DNA from: Apus apus
Lineage: Eukaryota; Chordata; Aves; Apodiformes; Apodidae
NCBI RefSeq assembly: GCF_020740795.1
Contig: NC_067312.1
Coordinates: 68,282,905 to 68,346,904, forward strand
Reading direction: 5' to 3'
DNA length: 64,000 bases
In this document: positions 22,451-35,120 of the stretch, piece by piece
Layout: each line of letters begins with the position of its first letter
Numbering within the stretch: the first letter of the stretch is position 1
Program-made: the position numbers and the translations under genes
Notes under the pieces: model-generated
What the model was told of the DNA's origin: nothing
Databases searched by the model: none
What the model saw: only the letters and a program-made list of their open reading frames with translations

Positions 22451-23519
22451 CGATGTAGAACAGGAATGTCCACCGCACAAAGGCCATGATGAGGATGCCA
22501 GCGCTGAAGGATGTCACTCCAATCATGATCATTGTAATGTCCCTCATGTATTTGGAGAACACAAATACCCCTAGGAAGCTGGTGATGAAGATCACGTACC
22601 CAGCAGCATTGCCATGGCCAATCTCCACAGCATTCCAACTTAAAGGCTCCCTGAGCAAGAAGAGTGGGAGCACGTTCATTGCACCAACCACAGCGAGGTC
22701 ATAGAGGATTGCTGCCACAAACAGCATCATGATGATGAGTTTTGAGGGGGATGCTAGAATGGAACTGCTGCTCTCTGAGCACTGGGAACTCCCTGCTCCT
22801 GCTGCTTCTTTCTGGGCTGGTGGCTGGTTGCTCACTTCCTCTGCTCTCTCAGCTTTGGCTGGGCAGGAAGCTGCTGGCTTGGGGACTGTCAGTATAAAAA
22901 TGCTGTAGAGAAGGCAGAAAGCATAGCCAGCGATGCTGCAGCTCACCAGCACAGTGCCCTCTCGATAGTGGTCACTGAAGCCAACAAAGAGGTACCCGGA
23001 TGCCATGCTTCCCAGGAAGCCAGCAAGGCCATACACCAGCTCAATGATGACAAGCCGCAGAGATCTCCTGCTTTCAGAGGACCCCAGAGATCCCAGAGCC
23101 ATGATGCCTGCCCAGAACGTGGTGAAACCACCCGTCAGCCCATTGAAGGCAGCAGCCCCATACATCACCTCTATTGGCCAGCCCAGCAGGATCAGGAGGA
23201 GCAGGAGAGTTTTGGAGCCCAAGTAGCCAAGAAGAGGGAGGCAGATGGGGATCTTCCGATGCACCCTGTCCCCCAGCTTGGACAAGCCATAGGCTGACAC
23301 CAGTGGGCTCAGGCCCAGGACTAGCTTGTAGATAATATAAAAATCAGAGATAGCCTTCTGCTGAGCATCTTCCAGTGCATGGGAGGAAGCAGTGGCATTG
23401 GTCTGGTTGTAGTAGTTCTTCACCACCAGCAGCAGTGCTGTGTCATAGAAGGCACTGGCCACCTGAGAACCTGCAACCACTGGCTCAGTCCACGTCCTCA
23501 TCGCCATCACCCCTACCAT
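22451..23519 (-). CDS. SLC46A2: SLC46A2 coding exon 1 (thymic stromal cotransporter, MFS transporter)
   Basis: This 1069-nt exon encodes the first 356 residues. It starts at the only in-frame ATG near the 5' end (MVGVMAMRTWTEPVVAGSQV), which has a good Kozak context (A at -3, G at +4); the frame stays open upstream but only from a TTG. It is homologous to SLC46A2/TSCOT, with conserved blocks AISDFYIIYKLVLGLSPLVS, VMYGAAAFNGLTGGF, FWAGIMALGSLGSSE and AAGYVIFITSFLGVFVFSK. The fold is a 12-helix MFS transporter of the SLC46 family. Two N-glycosylation sequons (N38QT, N41AT) lie in the first luminal/extracellular loop. A polar, serine-rich central loop (about residues 250-285) separates the two halves and differs from human. 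SLC46A2 is known from thymic cortical epithelium and is reported to import cyclic dinucleotides and muropeptides. It ends FYI-G|GTGAGT. Confidence 0.96.
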
Positions 23520-23900
23520 GATGCTTCTCTTCTTGGGGAGAGCTGCTGCCAGGGAGTTGTGCAGGAGGAAGGGGCTCTTCAGCAGCTCTGCTCTGCAGGT
23601 GTGCTTGGAGAGGAGCAGCAGAGGAGGAAAAAACAAAAGGTCTTCTGGGCTGCACGGAGCCAGAGTTGTGCAAGAGATGATCTGGCTAGGAGATATTTGT
23701 GCCTCACCTTGCTACGTACACACAGGCAGGCACATCCCTGTGCTGCTCTGATCTCCAGCTCATGCAGGAGAGGCTTTTGTACAGCTGGAGAACAGCACCC
23801 TGAGCTCCCCGCCTGCCGCAGCATCTCTTCCTGGTGTAGTTTCAGCAGAGGTCAGATGACCCAGGGGAATTTTTCTCTCCCAGTTTAGGAAGTGAAAACG
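23520..23900 (-). promoter_or_regulatory. SLC46A2 5' UTR and proximal upstream region
   Basis: This is directly upstream of the SLC46A2 start. No TATA box or CpG island is evident. The minus frame in phase with the CDS stays open to about 23636 without an ATG, consistent with untranslated leader. The transcription start cannot be placed from sequence alone. Confidence 0.4.
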
Positions 23901-26900
23901 CTGTGATCAACTAATTGCTGCAATTTGGGGTGGTGGTTAGTTTTGTTTTGTTTTTTTTGATTGTTGGGGTTTTTTTCCCTTTTGGCATCCTTCATGTGTC
24001 AGAGGATTTTCAGTGTCACTGCTGGGATAGGAGGTGGCTGTGTGCTTTTTTTATCAGGTAATTCCAGAATTCCCCTTACTGCCAGCTCTTTTCCCTTTTT
24101 TCTACACAAATATGTTGGCTCTTCTGCTCTTAACTGCTCCCCTCTGACCTGTTGCTCCATTGTGCCCCTTATGTCACTGTTGTTTCAATAATGCAATCAG
24201 GAAATTACTCCAACAAGATATTAAAAGGGAAAGAGCATATTTTTTGTAACCTGCCTCCCACAGATGTCTCTCTGCCTGCTGAGTGCTTTATCTTTAAAAT
24301 GTGGGAATTTCCAAGAGGAGCAGGAAAGTTCCAATTTATCCAAAGGCATTAGCAATAGCTGCCCCTCAATAATCCGTCTTTGAGCTGGAGGCTGGGGTGT
24401 GCGAGCCCACCTTGGGGCAGGGTTTTCCAGTCCCCCTGCTCCTCAGGGTGCTGGCTGTCTCTCTGCAGGCACTGATGCCACATGCAGCTTTGCACCTTGA
24501 AGTCAACCTCCAATTTTGCTGCTGCCCCAGGGCCTCAAGCAAAGCAGCCCACTGCGAGTGGCTCGGGGTCCCTGTGGGGACAATGGTGTGTCTGGCCAGA
24601 GGCATGAGAAGCTCCTGGAGTGGGATGTGGCTCAACCCGGCTGCCCGCTCCAAGGAAGATGCCTGTGGCCCCAGCTTCAGGAAATACTTGGAGCATATTT
24701 GGCAGCCTCAAAAATGCTAACCTAAATGATAATGATCTCATTCTGTGCTGGTTTAATGAATCATAACAGGCAAAGTAATAATGTGTTCTAGGAAGACTTA
24801 TGATGATTACTTTAAAATGTAAGTTAATTATTAATTTGCAAGAACAATGTTAAAAACTCCATCTGTTGCACTCTCTATTGGTTCAGGTGACAGTTACTCA
24901 ATGCCCATGTACTCATGGCTCAAGAGCTTCATTTTTTCCCTCTCAGTTTGGTTGTACAATATTTTTTCTTATCTATTTCAGTTCAAGGAAAAAAAAGTCC
25001 CACATAGGGAAGGGAGTGGGGAATTGTCTGCTGGAATGATTTGCTGCTAGACAATTTCAGTTTCACCAGACAATTTGTCTTTTTTGTCAGGCCAAAAGAC
25101 TCCTAGCCAGCTGTAAATTATAATGTGGGTTGTTCCAACAGGTGGTGCCTTTTTTTTCCCCCAGATATTGTGCAAAAGGTGTCTAGTTTGTTTAGTTTTT
25201 ATTCAGAAGTAGGACAAATCGGTTTCTCCAAACCCTGGAATATTTCCAAAGGATAAAAATTCCAGACAGCTTTACTGAAAACCAGAAAGTGCCAGCCTGT
25301 AATCAGTTTAAGCAAGAAACCCAGCCAGAGGGGTTGCCACGTTTCACTTTTCCAGGGAGTTCTGTCTCTTCCACCAGACATTAGAGGGAAAGATAAATGA
25401 CTTTGTCCTGCTTAAGCTTCAGTTTGGGGACATTAGTTATTGTGGAGTGCAGAGGTACATTACAGGCTCTGCGCTTGAGGGACTGCAGATCTGCTCAACT
25501 CTGAAATGAGGGATATTTTTCCTCCACACTTTGTTGCACGTGCAAGCTGCCTGGCTTATTCCTCTGACACTCCTGACATTTAGGTGATACTGTGTTATGT
25601 TTAATGCTGTTCAGGCCTAGCTAGCTAATGAACTGTGCTAAATGTCATCAGTGATCTCATGAATTACATACCTATTTCCAGGATATTCTAAGTATTTATT
25701 CACTTTAAATGTACTTTTAAGAACTTATTATTGTGGAAGTATATAGTTTCCCATCAGTAACTGCAAAAGAGTTAGTGCTAAAGTAAGAGTTTTACCCAGG
25801 CTCCAGAATATTACCCACTTCAAAATACTCTTTATGATTACCATATTAATTTCATGCCACAAAGACATCAAAATTGCTATTGTCTAGCATCAGCTTTTCC
25901 GTGTGCCCCAGTTCTATTACTAATATTTACGGGGACATTTGCATCCACTTTAAAGAGGTTCATGCGGCACAAACACAGTGGAGCCTGAAAAGCCTTGTGA
26001 GAGTGGCCCTTAACATTTAAGAAAAATGCACCGACAGAGTCACTGAGACTAATCTAAAAGCACAAAGGCACTGCTGCAGCAGGCTGGAAAAGGAACACAG
26101 TGTTTTAAGGCATCTCTCTCTAGAGTCTTGTCTGGAGACACACTAGAGGCCAGGTCAGCAGCATGTTGCACCAGCTCTTGGACATTTTGTCAGTCTGGCC
26201 AAATAAAGGTTTTTAATGTCTCCATGTGGCAGTGTTACACACTTCCATGCAGTTTTGCATATTATTTTTTTAAAACATTTATGACAGTTACATCATTTTT
26301 TCTTTCCGAACAGGATTGCTGTAGGGATTTCAGTATGTTGGGGCAGCCAGAATTGGCAGGTGCCAGCAATTTGGAGCTTGGTACGCAGCAGTCCACATCT
26401 GGAAAGGTCTGTTTGACAACAGACAATCCAACGTGGGCATGTAGACTCTCCTCAGCCCCCTCACCTAGGCCTTCTGATGGGGTCTGTGATTTATAGTCTC
26501 TGGCTGGCAAGACATTTCACCTCCAAGGTGTTAAATCAGCTCTGTAACTCCTCTTCCTCCTCCTTGGTACGTGTGGATTGTCATGACATGTGCTGCAGCT
26601 TCACCGCAGTGGCAAGGCAGGGAAACACAACTGGGGACTGGGGAGTACCTGGGTCTGAGCCCAGATGGAGCTGCAGTCACATTGCAGCCCTGGAGAGTGG
26701 GAAAGCTGGTTGAAGTCACTGGGGAGAAGCAGTTATTTTGGTGATGGCCTGTTTGCCTGTGGAAAATGTATCTTCGTCATCAATGACCACAGACTGTAAT
26801 GACAAGCCATGCTCTTTCTTGCTGCGGTTTGGGAGGTTGGCTTCTTCACATGCTGGCATTTCAATATGTATTGACCATGTCCTTACAAGGCATGTAGTTC

Positions 26901-27388
26901 TGCTCACAGAGCTGGAGGAGAAGGAGGAGTGGGGGCTGCGATAAAAGCTGAGTGCACAGGCAGGGCAAGCAGCTTCTGGCAGCTGCTGCATCGCCACAGG
27001 GATGCGGCATCCTGGTCCAGGGCAGGTGTCTTGTGGGCTCCAGAGCCACCAATGGTAGATGCTAATGCCTGGTTATAAAAGGACATCGCAGCAGCCTTCT
27101 TTCAGTGGCTCTGCAAAATGACATCCAGGCTATTTAGAAACTCATTATGCCAGTGTCTGTAGCACAACAATTGCTAAGTCCATCATTGCTGTAGTAAAAC
27201 ACAGGACCTTTCCCTTAAGGGTGCACTTTGAGGTGCCTCAGACTCCAAGACCTCTGGGCCAATAGTCTTGCATTCAGGAGGTGCAGGAAGTCACAAGACA
27301 TGTTGAGATCACCTATGGGGACACGTGCTCTCCTCTGTTTCTCAGGGGAGAAAGAGGAAGCCAAGGCCACGGTCAGTGTGAGCATACA
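23901..27388. other. Intergenic DNA
   Basis: About 3.5 kb with no gene I can support. Open frames are short and overlap on both strands. The G/C-richer stretch 24370-24720 and the stretch 26450-27060 give several paired shadow frames without domain-like features. No diagnostic repeats were recognised. Confidence 0.6.
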
Positions 27389-27895
27389 GAATCATAGAAA
27401 CAGCTCAGAATCGTAAAATGGTTTGGGTTGGAAGGTATGTTTAAAAGTAATCTACTTAAACTGCCTGCAGTGTGCAGGGACATCTTCAACTACACCAGGC
27501 TTCTCAGAGTCCAATATAACCCTGAATGTTTTTTTGGGGGGCGGGAGGGCACCTACCACCTCTCTGGGCAACATGTTCCTATGTCTCACTACCCTCATTG
27601 TAAACATTTTTTCCTTATATCTAGTCCAAATCTGCCCTATTTTAGTTTAAAACCATTAGTCCTTGTCCTATGGCAACAGGCCCTGCTAAAAGGTCTGTCC
27701 CCATCTTTCTTATAAGCCCCATTCAGGTACTGGAAGGCCTCTATTTGGTCTCCCCAGAGCCTCTCCTTTCCATACTGAACAGCTCCCAGTCTCTCAGCCT
27801 GCCTTCATAGCAGAGGTGCTCCAGCTGTCTGATCATCTTCATGGCCCTCCTCTGGACTTGCTCCAACAACTCCATGTCCTTCTTGTATCGCATCC
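27389..27895 (-). mobile_element. CR1 LINE, 3' part (split copy)
   Basis: Read on the minus strand, this is the end of CR1 ORF2 and the 3' UTR. It encodes a decayed DMELLEQVQRRA-type block and a GDQIEAFQYLNGAYKKDG-like block, then the terminal ATCATAG-type 3' end at the left border. It continues at 28745 after an insert. Frames are broken by indels, so it is not an active element. Confidence 0.9.
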
Positions 27896-28744
27896 TGTCG
27901 TGTAAAAGGGAAACATTTGCCTGTCTCAGAGTCTCACAAGGACTTTCACTGAGACAGCTTCAAAAAGTTGCTGCTTCAGAGTCCCACCAAAAGGATTTTC
28001 ACTGAAGCACTTTGCCACCTCAGAGCCCTCACAAGGACTTTCACTGAGACAGTTTGAAAGCAAAGTTAAGATAATTATTGATGGGGCAGTTGTAAAAAGT
28101 TCTGGATTGCCTCTGATAAATTCACTGGCTGCATAGATTTGAGATGAAACAGTAAAGACAACATAAAACATCTGACAAGTCAGAGGTGCAAATCTTACCA
28201 AAAGATGTCCCTTTCTGAAGAAGTAAGGATTCAGGCTTCTTGACCCATCTAGGTAGTAGTGCTCTTCCTCCAAAACCCAGGACTTTTAGACTAATTCATA
28301 CTTACTGATGAGATGGGACTAGCTCATAAATAATTTTCTGATTGGTACCTTCACAGGCTCATATTACTTTTTAATTAAGAGAGGGGAGGGGGAAAAGCAC
28401 CAGCGTCTGCTCTTGATGCAAATTTCTCAGGTGTCATTGTGTCCACTGTTTTGGCTTATTGCCACAACCCCAGGCCACAGAATCTTCATCCTGTTCCGGA
28501 AACTGTGCTACTTGCTGGTCATCAGGTTTGCAGTCAAGATGCCCATGTCTGGTGCCAGGGGTTTATCTTGGCTGATACCTTGGCTGAAACAATGGTCTGT
28601 TCCTTCTGCCCTTATTCCTTATCCCATGTAAGAATCCCAGTGCTTTAGCCTGCTGTCTAGTGCCAGACAGGCCCTCTGCAGGGAGTAGGCAGACTGGGAA
28701 GACTGCATTCTTTTTGTTAAATTTAACAAAAGGGTGTGTTATGT
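27896..28744. mobile_element. Unidentified ~0.84-kb insert splitting a CR1 copy
   Basis: CR1 coding sequence stops after the 'tccttcttgtat' motif and resumes at 'ctgccagatctgggcacag', so the bases between are foreign to CR1. The direct repeat AAAAGGG flanks most of the insert (27904-27910 and 28728-28734) and may be a target-site duplication. Three copies of a 23-bp motif around CTTTCACTGAGACAG lie at its left end. It has no recognisable coding region; a 115-residue minus frame inside it resembles nothing known. An LTR is plausible from its length and the lack of an ORF, but clean TG...CA ends with matching duplications were not found. Confidence 0.55.
27935..28052. repeat. Three dispersed copies of a 23-bp motif
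   Basis: Copies of CACAAGGACTTTCACTGAGA plus CAG occur at 27935-27957 and 28030-28052, and a diverged one (CACCAAAAGGATTTTCACTG...) at 27985-28009. Spacing is about 48 bp, so this is a short imperfect tandem array inside the insert that splits the CR1. Confidence 0.8.
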
Positions 28745-29345
28745 TCTCCCACAGGGCTGCCAGATCTGGGCACAGTACTTCAGGTGGGGCCTCAGAAGAG
28801 TAGAGTAGATGGGGAGAATCACCTCCCTTGACCTTCTGGCCATGATTCTTTTCATGCAGCCCAGGACACAGTTGGCTTTCTGGGCTGCAACTGCACTTTG
28901 CTGCATGTTCTCATTCACCAACACCCCCAAGTCCTTCTTCTCAGGGCTGTTCTCAATCCCTCCATCCCCCAGCCTGTGTTGATACTGAGGGTTTCCCCAG
29001 TCCAGATGCAGGACCTTGCACTTGGCCCTGTTGAACCTGATGAGGTTCACATAGGCCCACTTTTTGAACCTGTCCAGATCCTTCTGGGTGGCATCCTATC
29101 CCTCAGGCATGTTAATCACACCACTCAGCTTGGTGTCACCTGTAAACTTGCTGAAGGTACACTCAATCCCACTGTGTCATTGATGAAGATATTAAACAAT
29201 ATTGGTACAAATGTAGACCCCTGAGGGACACTACTTGTCACTGATCAGCATCTGGACATCAAGCCATAGACCACTACCTTCTGGACACAACCATCCAATC
29301 CACTCCTCATCCACTTGTCTTGTTGCCCATGCCTTGAGACCCCAC
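28745..29345 (-). mobile_element. CR1 LINE, ORF2 reverse-transcriptase part (split copy)
   Basis: The minus strand carries CR1 ORF2 in relayed frames. A VPQGSTFVPILFNIFIND block (RT fingers/palm) comes first, then VNLIRFNRAKCKVLHLDWGN, KDLGVLVNENMQQSAVAAQK and RRSREVILPIYSTLLRPHLK. The YADD-type catalytic motif is degraded (FTGDTKLSG). The copy is 5'-truncated near 29345 and contains stops and frameshifts. Its continuation is at 27389-27895. Confidence 0.92.
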
Positions 29346-32300
29346 TCATTGCCCCATACAGGCAAAGCCTAGGGCAGTGTGCAAGCTCCAGAAAAGCTAG
29401 GGAGTAGATCTACTCCATGCAGAGACCTCATGGGTTGCACTGACGTGAAGCAGGGTAAGAAGGGGTGACCCAGTGCCAGGATAGGGGAACACTATCAGCC
29501 TTCCCTTGGAAGATGCTTGTGCTCCACACCGCTTTGAGAACACTGGAGAGCAGTGAAGAGCTGGAGACAGCAGCACTGAAGAGTTTCCTTTGGGAAAGAT
29601 GTTGGCTGACCAAGCAGCACCTGAAACCTGCTTTTTCTTTTTTTCACCCTCAGATGTTTTTGCCTATTTTTCTCGTTTCAGAGTTTCTTGCTTACCTGTT
29701 TGGAGTCTCTTGTGGGCTCCTCCCTCTGCTGGAAAGACAAAATACAGCATCCTCAACATACACTTTTTGCTGAGTTGGCTTCTTTTTAATTCAGCTTGAG
29801 GAATTTAGGCAATTAATAGTGCTGACAGCCTTAACATTGTATATGCCTTAACATTATATATGCCTTAACATTAATCCTCTCCATGGAAGCAGGAAGAAAA
29901 GCTTCTCGCAGCATCTGATGTCTTCCTGATCAGCTGGACCTCAGAGCAAACCTTGCTGTAGTTTTTAGACAAGCTCCAAATAATCCTGGTGTTAAATGAT
30001 TTTGTGTGTGTTTGCATCTTCCTTTCCATTAATATTTATGTATTTTTAAAATTGTTTTCAGTGTATATATGTTTTTCGTGGAAGTATTGCAAAGTTCAAG
30101 AGCATCAGTGGACTTGAGAAATGGGATGAAATAAACTGTCCTTGAACTACAGCTTAAGCCACACTATGCTGAATAAAGCAAAAATGGATAGTCTGGAAAA
30201 ATGCAATGATCATAGCAAAACCATGACTATTAAAAATTTCACTACTGAATGAACTACAGTCAGTCATCTGTAAAAAACTCAGTTCAAAACCAAAAACTGC
30301 CCCTGTATCCCCAAGTGTTCTCTAAAGCTATTTAGAAATAACTTGGCTTATCTACTTCACATTTTCATTTTTTATGTAGGTCTAGAAATGTTTATGGCAA
30401 TGGTGAATGGGTACCAAAAAGCCTACAAATACACTTAAGTAGTAAGTTTGAGAAAAGGCATTAGGGGTGAGTAAAAGCTCTATAGAAGAAGGAGTTGGTG
30501 AGTAAATTTGGCTTGGGATTTATGAGCTTGGAGAGAAACTGGATGTGTGGATGTGAATTAGAGGAAGACTATACACAGCTCATATTGGAAAGGTTAATGT
30601 GGCAGAAAACAGGAGAAAAAAGAAATAGTAAGCCACCCATCCTTGTGGAGTGAAGGGGGCTGGGGAAAGAGGAAAAGAAGAGCAAGGGAAAGAGGACCAC
30701 TGATTTTTCTAGGCTGATAGGGCCTTTGCTATATAACTCAGCCCTAGCAAGGTGCAATTAAAAGGGAAAGACTAACTCTCCCTAAGCTTGCTGTTCCATG
30801 GAAGTAACAACAGCAGCTGGCAGAACACATAAGAGAAAGGGGACTAATCCACTTAATTTTCCACAGTGAGAGGTGGAAACAAACGCATCATAAATACCTA
30901 AAGATACAATCTCTGCCTTGTGCTTTGGTAAGGCTTAGTGCTTTATGAGGGGAATGGGGAAGGTTAAATATTCCTTTAAATCTTCGTTCTTCTGAAGACA
31001 CCCGTGTCTGGTAACCCAGCTCTGTTCACCTGACAGATCTCAGGCCACCCCCCTGCATGGCTGGATTTGCCTTGTGAAGGAGGGTAAAGGAAGGGCTGCA
31101 GCCACCAGCCCAGGGAGCCCCCAGTGACAGCCACCCCCGACACTCCAGCAGGCAGATGGTCCACTCCCTCCTCACAGCCTCTCTCTCCGTGCTCTGCAGG
31201 GCCAGAAAGTGGCAAGAAAGGTTAACTGTGGTTTCAGTCATTTGGGTGTTAAACATTTCCAGGCTATTTTATGCCCAACATCCTGTCAAACACATTCATG
31301 GTGTCTCTTTAAAAAAACCTCCAAGAAACCACATACACGACCCAAAAGCTGCAGACACTGAGCATGTTCTGAGCATTTATGAGCCTTGCCACCCATAGCA
31401 GCTCTTCCCGTGGGGAGGTGCATACTGAACGTTTGCAGCTCAGAAATAGGAAACATAAGAATCATGGAAACAAGCTCCCAAACCCTTTTGTTGTTTACAG
31501 AGTACCGTGGGCTCAGGGCCAGGCAGGTCTTGCATGGACCACTCCTACTCACAAGTCCCTCAGCCCAGCCCCAGAAGGTTTTGGGGTACAAGGGTGCATG
31601 ACAGTGTGTGTTGCTGTTGCCTTGCTGCAAACACTCCCTGAGGATTACCAGGCAGCCCAGCACCACCAGGCTCTGCAGAGGCAGGATAACCCTGTTTGTT
31701 AACCTGTGCCACAGCCACACCTGGCTAATTATCCATCTCGCAGTCTGAGGGTGGGGGACCTTATTTGGGCCTGGTAGGGTGGAGAGGTCCCTGGAACAGG
31801 AGGGAAAAGTGCTGGCATTCTCCATGAGGGTGCCTGGGAAGCTACAGGGGGACTTTGTCTGTCCCTGCTTTGCCACACAGCACTAGTGGAAAAGGGCACC
31901 AATGGGGTGGTCTTTAGACAAGAGAGCAGAGGTGTCCCTGGGCAGGCAAACTGCAGCCCTGGTGCTGGAGAAGCCCTCTCTGGAGGGCAGCAAGGGCTGC
32001 CAAGGCTCTTCAACCCCATGCAGTGGTGTCACCTCCATCCAACACACAGGGTTTGGGTAAAAGCATGTTTGAGTATTGGGTAAAAGGTACCCAGGAAACA
32101 AGAAACTCCAAGCAGCTTTAAAGCAACACTGTGGCTGCTAAGTTTTTCCAGGCTGCAGTTCTTCGATGTCTAACAAGCATGAATACATATATATTTAACT
32201 GTAAATTTTAAGCAGTGTGGCAAAACAGCTGTTCTAGCTGGTGCTTGCTGTTCCCTTGCCCCTTCACTTCAGCACTCTGCAGTATTCAAAGCTTTGCTGA

Positions 32301-35120
32301 ACTAAAACTTCAATCATATGCCCCACTGCAAACGAAGTTGCTGAATTGCCCATGCTGGTTGAGAGCAGCACTACTGCTTCCCACTACAACCTCTGAATTG
32401 CCTGGCGAGTTTCTCCAAACAGTTTCATACCTCCTGCTAACTGCACATGAGCAGAGTGGGAACACATCTCCACACGGCCCTACCCACTTCAGCATGGCTT
32501 TGCACAGTGCACCTCGGTCACCAGCTGATGGTGGTGATGCCCTTGATGGAGAACTGCCAGCTGTAGTCACCCCCTGAAGGACTGCTAATACCTGATCAGA
32601 TTCCCAGTTGTTGCAGGACCTGAAACACTCTGGTATGCTCAAAATCTGGCCAAGGGCCATGTTAAGTGCATGCTTTTCCCCCAGAAAAGATCTTGCTTTT
32701 CTTGCTGTGCTGTAGATGAGGTTGCTTTGCTGTTGCAGGGCTTGGACCATAGGCAGGTGATGAGGGCTTGTGCCTCTCATTGCCACATGTGATGCATTTC
32801 CACACCATCACTTTCCAGGAGTCAGTAGCTGCCCCAGTTAAACACTTTCAGGGATTTTGTGTTGAATTTCATGACCAAGATGGCAGTGGGTGCTGCTACC
32901 AGCTAGCAGGTCATGTTGGGCTATGAGCTCTCGGGAACACTCTGCAAAGACACACTGCAATAGCCAGAGCAGCCTAGGGCAAAGCAGACAGATGCCTACA
33001 GAGTAAACCCAGGGAGTGACTTCCCCAACACTTAAAACCAGACTGCTTTAATACTTCTATATAGGAAGAGAATGAGATTAAGGAAGATTTGAAAAATTAA
33101 GCCCTTTTGGGCACTGAAATGGTGTTTTGATCCTTCAGTGCAAGAGCATCTTGATAATCAATTCCTTGGAAACACCCTGCAAAGCTTAGATAGACTGTAT
33201 TGACTTACCTTTTAATTTATAAACTCACAGAGTCTGCATGTCAATAAATTATGGGGTCCATGAGCAATTACATCATTCAGCTATTTCCTGACTCCCTTCT
33301 GCTAAAGACTGACTAAGACAACAGTGGCCAAGAAGGATATCTGAGCTGAATCTTGTCCTGCACCACCACAGCCTGGATCTGGTAGCATGTGAGACTCATG
33401 CTGTAATTGGCAGAGTTTTTTGCCTGGTTTCCAGAGAACATGGGTAAATACCTTTTTTTCATATGGCTTCTGCCTCTGTTTAAACATGGTCTGAGCATGT
33501 TTTCAGCTGGCTTAAAAAATGGCTTCCTGCATGAAAAATTCTCATCAGCAAGATTTTCCCCTAATTATCTCTCTGCTTTCCACTGTTTATACTACTCCTC
33601 TCTGACCTCTGTTATTTATTCTCCTCTCCCTCTGTTCCAGCCAGAAATTTTCACTTTCTTTATACATCAAGTTCCACAACTTGCCATTAACTTTCTCTGG
33701 AAAACCAACCCTCTCCACCTCTATCTGCTTTCTCTGCAGCAAACCATGGCCCAGTTGTTTTCCTCAACACAGCATTAAATAAAAGCTATAATCATGCCCC
33801 TTTTGGCATGAGTAATGCAGCCAAGAGAAGGTTTTTGTTCCACCTTGCTCTCTCACAACACTCTTTCAAGTCAACCCCACCAACATACCTGCATTATTTT
33901 TTAGTGCATTGACACAAACACAACCCACGGGCTGACTTCAGTGCTGTGTAGCCCTCAAAGAACAATGTCCTTAGAGGTATTTAGGTATTTAAGTGCTTTG
34001 GTACAATTGGATCAGGTCCACTTTATCATCTCATGAGTCTCAGTTTACCCATCTTCCATTGAGTGTTTTGTTGAAGAAGTGTAAATGCACTTAAATACCC
34101 GAGGGGAGGAGACCAGCCTGGAAGGGACCCTGATTGGAGGCTGATGGATCCTTGCAGTTGCAGTAAATCAGGGACCTGTGGCTGGGGACTTGGTGTGATT
34201 GAGGGTCTTCTCCATCCTGTGAGGCTCAGTGGAAGCAGGATGAGATACTGTACTCATGGGAGCCATGTGGTCAATCTGCCTGAAAACAGCCATGTTTTGG
34301 GTGCAGATAGCATTATATGGAAACCAGAAGGGAACAGCAGAGGACAAGAAGATGGCAGGAAGCAGGAGAGGATAATGCTGTGAACATCTCCTTCCACCTT
34401 GGGCTGGTGCTGTACTCCAAACCCACCCTCCTAAGGAGCAAACAAGTCTTACCAGGGAGTGAGCAATCAACCTACTTCATCACCTTCCTTCTTTCACTCC
34501 AATTAAATAGGGCTGAACACTTTCTGCCTCCTCCATGCCATGCAGGGGTGACAAAGCTGCCCAGCAAGGCAATTCCCATTGTGTATCAGGGAACTCCACA
34601 TTCCTCCATGGAGATGATGCTTCACAGAAACTTTAGCTCTTCCCTCCTTTTTAATGACTGGTTATTTGTTTGCAACACTTCTGAAGCCTTGCGTGAGTAG
34701 CTGCCAAGTGCCACTTCACCAGGATTATCCATGTGTTTTTGTTGTCACTGTCCTAGCTTCTTGTGTTTCAGTTGTAGCATGAGGATTGGATGGTCATATT
34801 AGGATAAGGCTGAGAGAGCTTGGCTGTCCCAGATGCTATGAGAGGAAGAAATGCTTGTTGGGGCCATTTGTACATAAGTACCTTGCCTGACTCTGAGCCA
34901 CAATCTCTTGCCCTCAGGGACACCCCAAGTGGGAGTGCATTGTCCTGCTCTGCCTGCTGCAGCCCCACGTGAAACACCACTGTCTTCCTGGAGCTGTTTC
35001 CAGCCTCCTGCTATTGCCCCCTGCCCTGCACAGTCTCCCAGCCAGCAACAGCCCCCACAGCAGGCGTTCAGGTGCCATCCTAGTGGGCTTGGCACTGAGA
35101 CTGACACATCTGATACATGA
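29346..35120. other. Intergenic DNA between two CR1 copies
   Basis: About 5.8 kb without a supportable gene. Longer minus-strand open frames at 31286-31876 (196 codons) and 32310-32786 (158 codons) have no domain, low-complexity pattern or splice context I recognise, and opposite-strand frames overlap them. A short TA-rich tandem repeat lies at 29828-29874. No other repeats were identified with confidence. Confidence 0.55.
29828..29874. repeat. Short tandem repeat, ~17-bp unit, 3 copies
   Basis: The unit GCCTTAACATTGTATAT is repeated as GCCTTAACATTATATAT and GCCTTAACATTAAT. It is a small imperfect minisatellite with no sign of function. Confidence 0.85.

Noticed and set aside
22082-22480. 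132-codon minus frame overlapping SLC46A2 exon 1
   Set aside because: It is a shadow frame; only the last bases lie in the exon and the rest is intron 1.
31286-31876. 196-codon open frame, minus strand
   Set aside because: No domain, no homology I recognise, and overlapping frames on the other strand. It lies in intergenic DNA without splice or promoter context.
32310-32786. 158-codon open frame, minus strand
   Set aside because: No recognisable motif. Composition is like the flanking DNA and a 120-codon frame overlaps on the plus strand.
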